Part shown: one piece after another, positions 22,842 through 25,781 of the stretch | Position numbering within the stretch: the first letter of the stretch is position 1 | Layout: each line of letters opens with the position of its first letter | Assembly: GCA_964583605.1 (NCBI GenBank) | Contig: CAZOWL010000062.1 | Span: 1 to 25,781 of the forward strand | Origin: CAZOWL01 sp964583605 | Lineage (GTDB): Bacteria > Pseudomonadota > Gammaproteobacteria > Chromatiales > Chromatiaceae | Direction of reading: 5' to 3' | Length of the DNA: 25,781 nt | Program-made: the position numbers and the translations under genes | Notes under the pieces: generated by a model | Seen by the model: the letters and a program-made list of their open reading frames with translations, nothing else | The model's database searches: none | Told to the model about the DNA's origin: nothing

Positions 22842-23099
22842 ATGCCCACTTACGATTATCGCTGCGACGCCAACGGCCGCATCGTCGAGGTCAGTCACCG
22901 CATGAGTGAGAGTCTTGCAACTTGGGGTGAGGTGTGCAGTCGTGCAGGAATCGATGCTGGTGAAACCCCGTTGGAGTCACCGGTACACCGCCTCGCCACC
23001 GGTGGCAACATCATTGCCAGCAATAACCTCGGCAGCGGCTCCGCTCCCGCCTGCGGCACGGGCGGCTGCTGCCCGACAGGGGTTTGCGGGCTGAATTGA
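22842..23099 (+). CDS. FmdB-like small protein with degenerate zinc ribbon
   Basis: 85 residues. MPTYDYRC at the start and LATGGNIIASNNLGSGSAPACGTGGCC in the second half (61-77) are FmdB-type landmarks; family members are annotated as putative regulators with a zinc ribbon made of two CxxC pairs. Here the first pair is C8-x-x-N11 and the second C32-x-x-A35, so each knuckle has lost its second cysteine. Cysteines instead cluster at the Gly-rich end (71, 76, 77, 82). The central RMSESLATWGEVCSRAGIDAGETP is predicted helical. It has a good Shine-Dalgarno (GAGGA, 7 nt) and a strong promoter. I think a subfamily with an AN-G in place of C-G exists, but this is memory only. DNA binding cannot be assumed. 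Confidence 0.8.
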   Translation: MPTYDYRCDANGRIVEVSHRMSESLATWGEVCSRAGIDAGETPLESPVHRLATGGNIIASNNLGSGSAPACGTGGCCPTGVCGLN

Positions 23100-23140
23100 C
23101 GTCGTCAGGGCGCGGCGAAGCCTGTTGCCCTGGCGCCTGC

Positions 23141-23161
23141 CTGGGCACCCGTGCTGCCCAG
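23141..23161. terminator. Stem-loop between convergent genes
   Basis: Perfect 7-bp arms CTGGGCA/TGCCCAG (23141-23147 and 23155-23161) with a 7-nt loop, 42 bp past the FmdB-like stop and 89 bp past the transporter stop. It is in the right place to end both transcripts, but without a T-run. Confidence 0.35.
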
Positions 23162-23249
23162 CTCGCCCTAACCTGGATCTTGGGGCGTCGGACGCCGCGC
23201 ATCGGGGTACCCGGTGGCCGATTCCGCGCGCCCCGCGCACGACCGACGT

Positions 23250-24338
23250 CTAATCGATCTCAGCGGTCGCGGTCGCGGTCGCGGTCGCTCGCTCGTCGTG
23301 ATGCGGCCAGGCGAAGAGGATCGCCTGGACGAGGGTCGCGAGTGGGATGGCGAAGAAGACGCCCCAGAAGCCCCAAAGACCGCCGAACACCAGTATCGCG
23401 ACGATAATCGCGACTGGATGGAGGTTGACGACCTCCGAGAAGAGCAAGGGCACGAGCACGTTGCCATCCAATGCCTGAATGACGAAATAGGTCACCGCGA
23501 GCCAGATCAAGGTCGATGACCAGCCCCATTGAAACCACGCGATCATGAGCACCGGGACCGTCACGACGGCCGCACCAATGTAGGGGATGATGACCGATAC
23601 TCCGACCAACAGCGCCAGCAGCATCGCGTAACGGAGTCCGAACAGCGAGAAGGCCACGAAGCTCACGGCCCAGACGATGAGGATCTCCCAGAATTTGCCG
23701 CGTACATACTTGGAGATCTGTCGATCGACATCGTGCCAGACATCGCCCGCCACGCGCCGATGGCGCGGCAGGTAGCGGCGGAACCAATCAAGAATCAGCT
23801 CCTTGTCTTTGAGGAAGAAGAAGACGAGCAGTGGCATCAGGATCAGGTAGACCAAGATCGTGATGACACCAACCATGGAGCTCAAGGACGAGGACACCAG
23901 CCTCTGCCCGTAGCTGATGAGCTCCGCTCGGATGGCCCCGATGAGTTCCTGAATCTGCGCCGTTGTGAAGAGCTCCGGGTATCGCTCCGGTAGGCTTAAA
24001 AGGGCCTGTTGGCCGGCATTGATCATGGTCGGCAACTGTTGGACGAGATCGGTAATCTGCCGCGAGACGAGGGGTAAGATGCCGAACAGCACCAGTGTCA
24101 GGAACAGGACGAATAGGACATAGACCACAAGAACGGCGGGCAGCCGTGGCCAGCGATGTCTCTGCATCCACCCAACGAGGCCTTCGAGGAGATAGGCTAT
24201 GACGATGCTGGCCAGCACGGGAGCCAGCATCTTGCCCATTGTCAGGACGACAGCGAAGACCGCAAGCAACGCGGCCGCGAGGAAGATGATCTGGGGATCG
24301 GAGAAGTGGCGCCTAAACCAGGCAGTCACAACTTGCAT
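23250..24338 (-). CDS. AI-2E/PerM family transporter
   Basis: Polytopic inner-membrane protein of the AI-2E exporter family; members export the signal AI-2, act as sodium/proton antiporters, or have unknown roles, so the substrate is open. The 362-residue product has about eight membrane segments: two N-terminal ones with MLAPVLASIVIAYLLEGLV, a soluble loop (about 90-150), then PLLVFFFLKDKELIL and the C-terminal block VGVSVIIPYIGAAVVTVPV. DGNVLVPLLFSEVVNLHPVAIIVAIL and LWGFWGVFFAIPLATL complete the family pattern. The very C-terminus is an AT-dipeptide repeat encoded by the hexanucleotide array at 23263-23286. No clear Shine-Dalgarno; it begins 21 bp after the upstream unknown gene, suggesting one operon with it and the LysR gene. 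Confidence 0.92.
   Translation of the reverse strand: MQVVTAWFRRHFSDPQIIFLAAALLAVFAVVLTMGKMLAPVLASIVIAYLLEGLVGWMQRHRWPRLPAVLVVYVLFVLFLTLVLFGILPLVSRQITDLVQQLPTMINAGQQALLSLPERYPELFTTAQIQELIGAIRAELISYGQRLVSSSLSSMVGVITILVYLILMPLLVFFFLKDKELILDWFRRYLPRHRRVAGDVWHDVDRQISKYVRGKFWEILIVWAVSFVAFSLFGLRYAMLLALLVGVSVIIPYIGAAVVTVPVLMIAWFQWGWSSTLIWLAVTYFVIQALDGNVLVPLLFSEVVNLHPVAIIVAILVFGGLWGFWGVFFAIPLATLVQAILFAWPHHDERATATATATAEID
23263..23286. repeat. Hexanucleotide tandem array (GCGGTC)4 at the 3' end of the transporter gene
   Basis: Four perfect head-to-tail GCGGTC copies on the plus strand, coding on the minus strand for alternating Ala-Thr just before the final AEID. Because the unit is six bases, slippage would change length by two residues without a frameshift. 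Confidence 0.85.
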
Positions 24339-24359
24339 AGCGCACCGGGAGGAGAGGGC

Positions 24360-24755
24360 TCAAACCTGCTCGAAAGGCTTGCAGTAGGAGGCGTAGTGTC
24401 GGGCGAAGAGGGATTCTAACTCATCGATGACGGCTTCGGCCGGCCGACCCTGCAGAAGGTGGGCGCTCATCAGGGCCGAGGCGTCATTGAGGAGGGGGGC
24501 TCGGTCGAGCATGAAATAGATCTGCGAGAGCCGGCGGATCGCGCCGACGACCGTCTCCTGCTGGGGGCGCGGCAGAGGCCTTGGCGGCACCGGTCCTCGC
24601 TGTGTGTGTTCATTGGTGTGACGCTGGCTGAGGAATTCCGCGAAGGCCATCAGGGCGTGCCGATCCTCGGTACCTAATTGGCCGAAGAGGCGGAGCAACT
24701 GCCGCCCGTCCTCGCTGCCTTGCGGCCTTGATCCCATCTCCGTCCCGTCATTCAT
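24360..24755 (-). CDS. Hypothetical protein in a LysR/transporter operon
   Basis: 131 residues, not recognised. The N-terminal half contains a likely helical stretch LLRLFGQLGTEDRHALMAFAEFLSQRH (split 20-46). Then comes a Pro/Arg-rich linker (PVPPRPLPRPQQ, about 55-66), then a helical C-terminal half AIRRLSQIYFMLDRAPLLNDASALMSAHLLQGRPAEAVIDELESLF. No membrane segment, signal peptide or cysteine pair; one Cys near the end. The ATG lies inside the 3' end of the LysR gene (8-bp overlap), and the stop is 21 bp before the transporter, so it is very likely a real, translationally coupled gene. It could be a cytoplasmic adaptor for either neighbour; nothing shows which. Confidence 0.75.
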   Translation of the reverse strand: MNDGTEMGSRPQGSEDGRQLLRLFGQLGTEDRHALMAFAEFLSQRHTNEHTQRGPVPPRPLPRPQQETVVGAIRRLSQIYFMLDRAPLLNDASALMSAHLLQGRPAEAVIDELESLFARHYASYCKPFEQV

Positions 24756-25650
24756 GATGGGCCTCGCAATAGGCGCGTGCGTACGCGAGAAGCTCCTCCA
24801 TGACGCGGGAGCGGAATTTCTGTTTCTTGTGGATGAAGGAAAACGGACGGTCCACCGGCGGGTCGAGGTCGATCGCTACCAGAGTGCCGAGACGCAGCTC
24901 CTTTTGAATCGTCGTGCGGGAGACGACCGATACGCCCATGCCGGCCTCGACGGCGCCCTTGACCGCCTCTGGGCTGCCGAGCTCCATCGCGATCTTGAGC
25001 GACGCCTCGCCGTCATCGAGTTGATGAAGCTGGGCGCCAATGACCTCACGTGTCCCAGAGCCTTCTTCACGGCAGATAAACGGGAACTTGAGCAGCTCTG
25101 GAAAGGTGACATCGCTCTGACCGGCCAGCACATGGCCAGGGGGGACGATTGCGACGAGCGAATCGCGCCTGCAGACCTCCACGGCCAGGTTCTTGCTTGT
25201 GACAGGCGACTCGACGACGCCGAGGTCGATGTCGTTGTGCTCGACCATTGAGACGATCCCCTCGCTGTTCGCGACCTTGAGGTGGATGGTCACGCCTTCG
25301 TGCTTCTCTTTGAAATCTCCAAGGAGGGTAGGGAGCATATACTCGGCGATTGTCGTGCTCGCGCCGATCCTGAGGTCGCCGCTGATCTCGCCTGTCAATT
25401 CGCTGACAGCGCGCTCCATCTCTTGATAGAGGGCGAAGATTCGATCCGCGTAACCGAATACGGTGTGGCCGGCCTCCGTCAGGCTGATCCGATTGCGCGT
25501 GCGGTCGAACAGGCGAGTATTGAAGTGCTCTTCCAGCTGGCGCACCTGAAACGTGACGGCTGGCTGGGTCATGTGCAAGGTCTCGGCCGCCTTAGTAAAG
25601 CTCAGCAGGCGTGCGACCGTATGAAAAACCTGTAATCTTCGATCGGCCAT
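24748..25650 (-). CDS. LysR-family transcriptional regulator (CysL/YeiE-like)
   Basis: 300 residues, normal LysR length. The winged helix-turn-helix spans about 1-60 (RRLQVFHTVARLLSFTKAAE, then TQPAVTFQVRQLEEHFNTRLF). The effector domain follows with LRIGASTTIAEYMLPTLLGDF and GVVESPVTSKNLAVEV, then CREEGSGTREVIGAQL, the pattern of the CysL/YeiE/CbbR branch that responds to sulfite or metabolites of sulfur and carbon metabolism. The ligand is unknown here. A TTAT-N7-ATAA dyad, a T-N11-A LysR box, lies 34 bp upstream, suggesting autoregulation. It is the first gene of the cassette with the 131-residue protein and the AI-2E-family transporter, which are likely targets or at least co-transcribed. 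Confidence 0.9.
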   Translation of the reverse strand: MADRRLQVFHTVARLLSFTKAAETLHMTQPAVTFQVRQLEEHFNTRLFDRTRNRISLTEAGHTVFGYADRIFALYQEMERAVSELTGEISGDLRIGASTTIAEYMLPTLLGDFKEKHEGVTIHLKVANSEGIVSMVEHNDIDLGVVESPVTSKNLAVEVCRRDSLVAIVPPGHVLAGQSDVTFPELLKFPFICREEGSGTREVIGAQLHQLDDGEASLKIAMELGSPEAVKGAVEAGMGVSVVSRTTIQKELRLGTLVAIDLDPPVDRPFSFIHKKQKFRSRVMEELLAYARAYCEAHHE

Positions 25651-25683
25651 GGGATCCGGCGCCTACCCAGGCAGGGATAGATT

Positions 25684-25698
25684 TTATTTATACCATAA
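25684..25698. promoter_or_regulatory. Candidate LysR-type operator upstream of the LysR gene
   Basis: TTAT (25684-25687), 7-bp spacer, ATAA (25695-25698): a T-N11-A dyad within an AT-rich island 34 bp before the ATG. TATAAA on the minus strand overlaps it and could be the -10 box, so binding would repress or adjust the gene's own transcription. Confidence 0.5.
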
Positions 25699-25728
25699 GC
25701 ATCGTCTTTGGCGCTTTGTCTCGATCCC

Positions 25729-25781
25729 CTTACCATGAAATTCGCGAAGCACGTTCGCTCCCTCGCCCTCTGGGAGAGGGT
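25729..25781. repeat. 53-bp dispersed intergenic repeat, copy 2 (cut by window end)
   Basis: Matches the reverse complement of 19245-19297 at 50 of 53 positions. It runs to the last base, so the full repeat may be longer. It lies about 80 bp upstream of the LysR gene and in opposite orientation to copy 1. Confidence 0.75.

Overview
The window looks like chromosomal DNA from a GC-rich gammaproteobacterium, most probably a purple sulfur bacterium or close relative (Chromatiales/Chromatiaceae). The taxonomic call is inference. It rests on a stand-alone soxYZ pair (in Allochromatium vinosum soxYZ also lies apart from the other sox genes), a rhodanese next to it, class I fructose-1,6-bisphosphatase, a homodimeric-type AceE with AceF, IscX, BepA and a Pseudomonas-type Dcd. 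I see no rRNA, tRNA, tmRNA or CRISPR array.

Layout. Positions 1-54 look like the terminus of an IS3-type insertion sequence abutting the last 47 codons of a PD-(D/E)XK/AAA-ATPase-like gene (55-198). A minus-strand NnrS-type membrane protein follows. Next is a minus-strand secretion/tRNA-modification block read HAD hydrolase > tgt > yajC > secD > secF (7184 down to 1941), the usual proteobacterial order except that a HAD phosphatase overlaps tgt where queA is often found. Plus-strand msrA, smpB and an M14 deacylase-like gene come next, then a small minus-strand acidic protein divergent from the periplasmic protease/chaperone bepA.

The sulfur section is soxY-soxZ (plus strand), convergent with and overlapping an LpxL/HtrB-type lipid A acyltransferase, followed by a single-domain rhodanese (plus) and iscX (minus). 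SoxYZ carries thiosulfate-derived sulfur on a C-terminal cysteine in the periplasm. The rhodanese has no signal peptide and would handle sulfane sulfur in the cytoplasm.

The right third is central metabolism and regulation, mostly on the minus strand: CysB-like LysR regulator, aceE, aceF (pyruvate dehydrogenase E1 and E2; no E3 gene in the window), dcd (dCTP deaminase) and fbp (gluconeogenesis/Calvin cycle). Divergent from fbp is a FmdB-like protein that has lost half of its zinc-ribbon cysteines. The window ends with a compact cassette read from the right: LysR regulator (CysL/YeiE type) > unknown 131-residue protein > AI-2E/PerM-family transporter.

Non-coding structure is the less ordinary part. 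It includes a 53-bp dispersed repeat in two opposite copies (19245-19297 and 25729-25781), a 19-bp bulged inverted repeat upstream of aceE, a cluster of GTGC-N4-GCAC dyads between fbp and dcd, mutually exclusive hairpins upstream of soxY, and a shared 13-mer in front of smpB and the rhodanese gene that suggests a leaderless smpB transcript. I found no canonical U-tract terminators; the intergenic hairpins listed all lack the T-run. I did not find a wholly new defence or mobile system here. The better leads are small proteins and regulatory or repeat structure.
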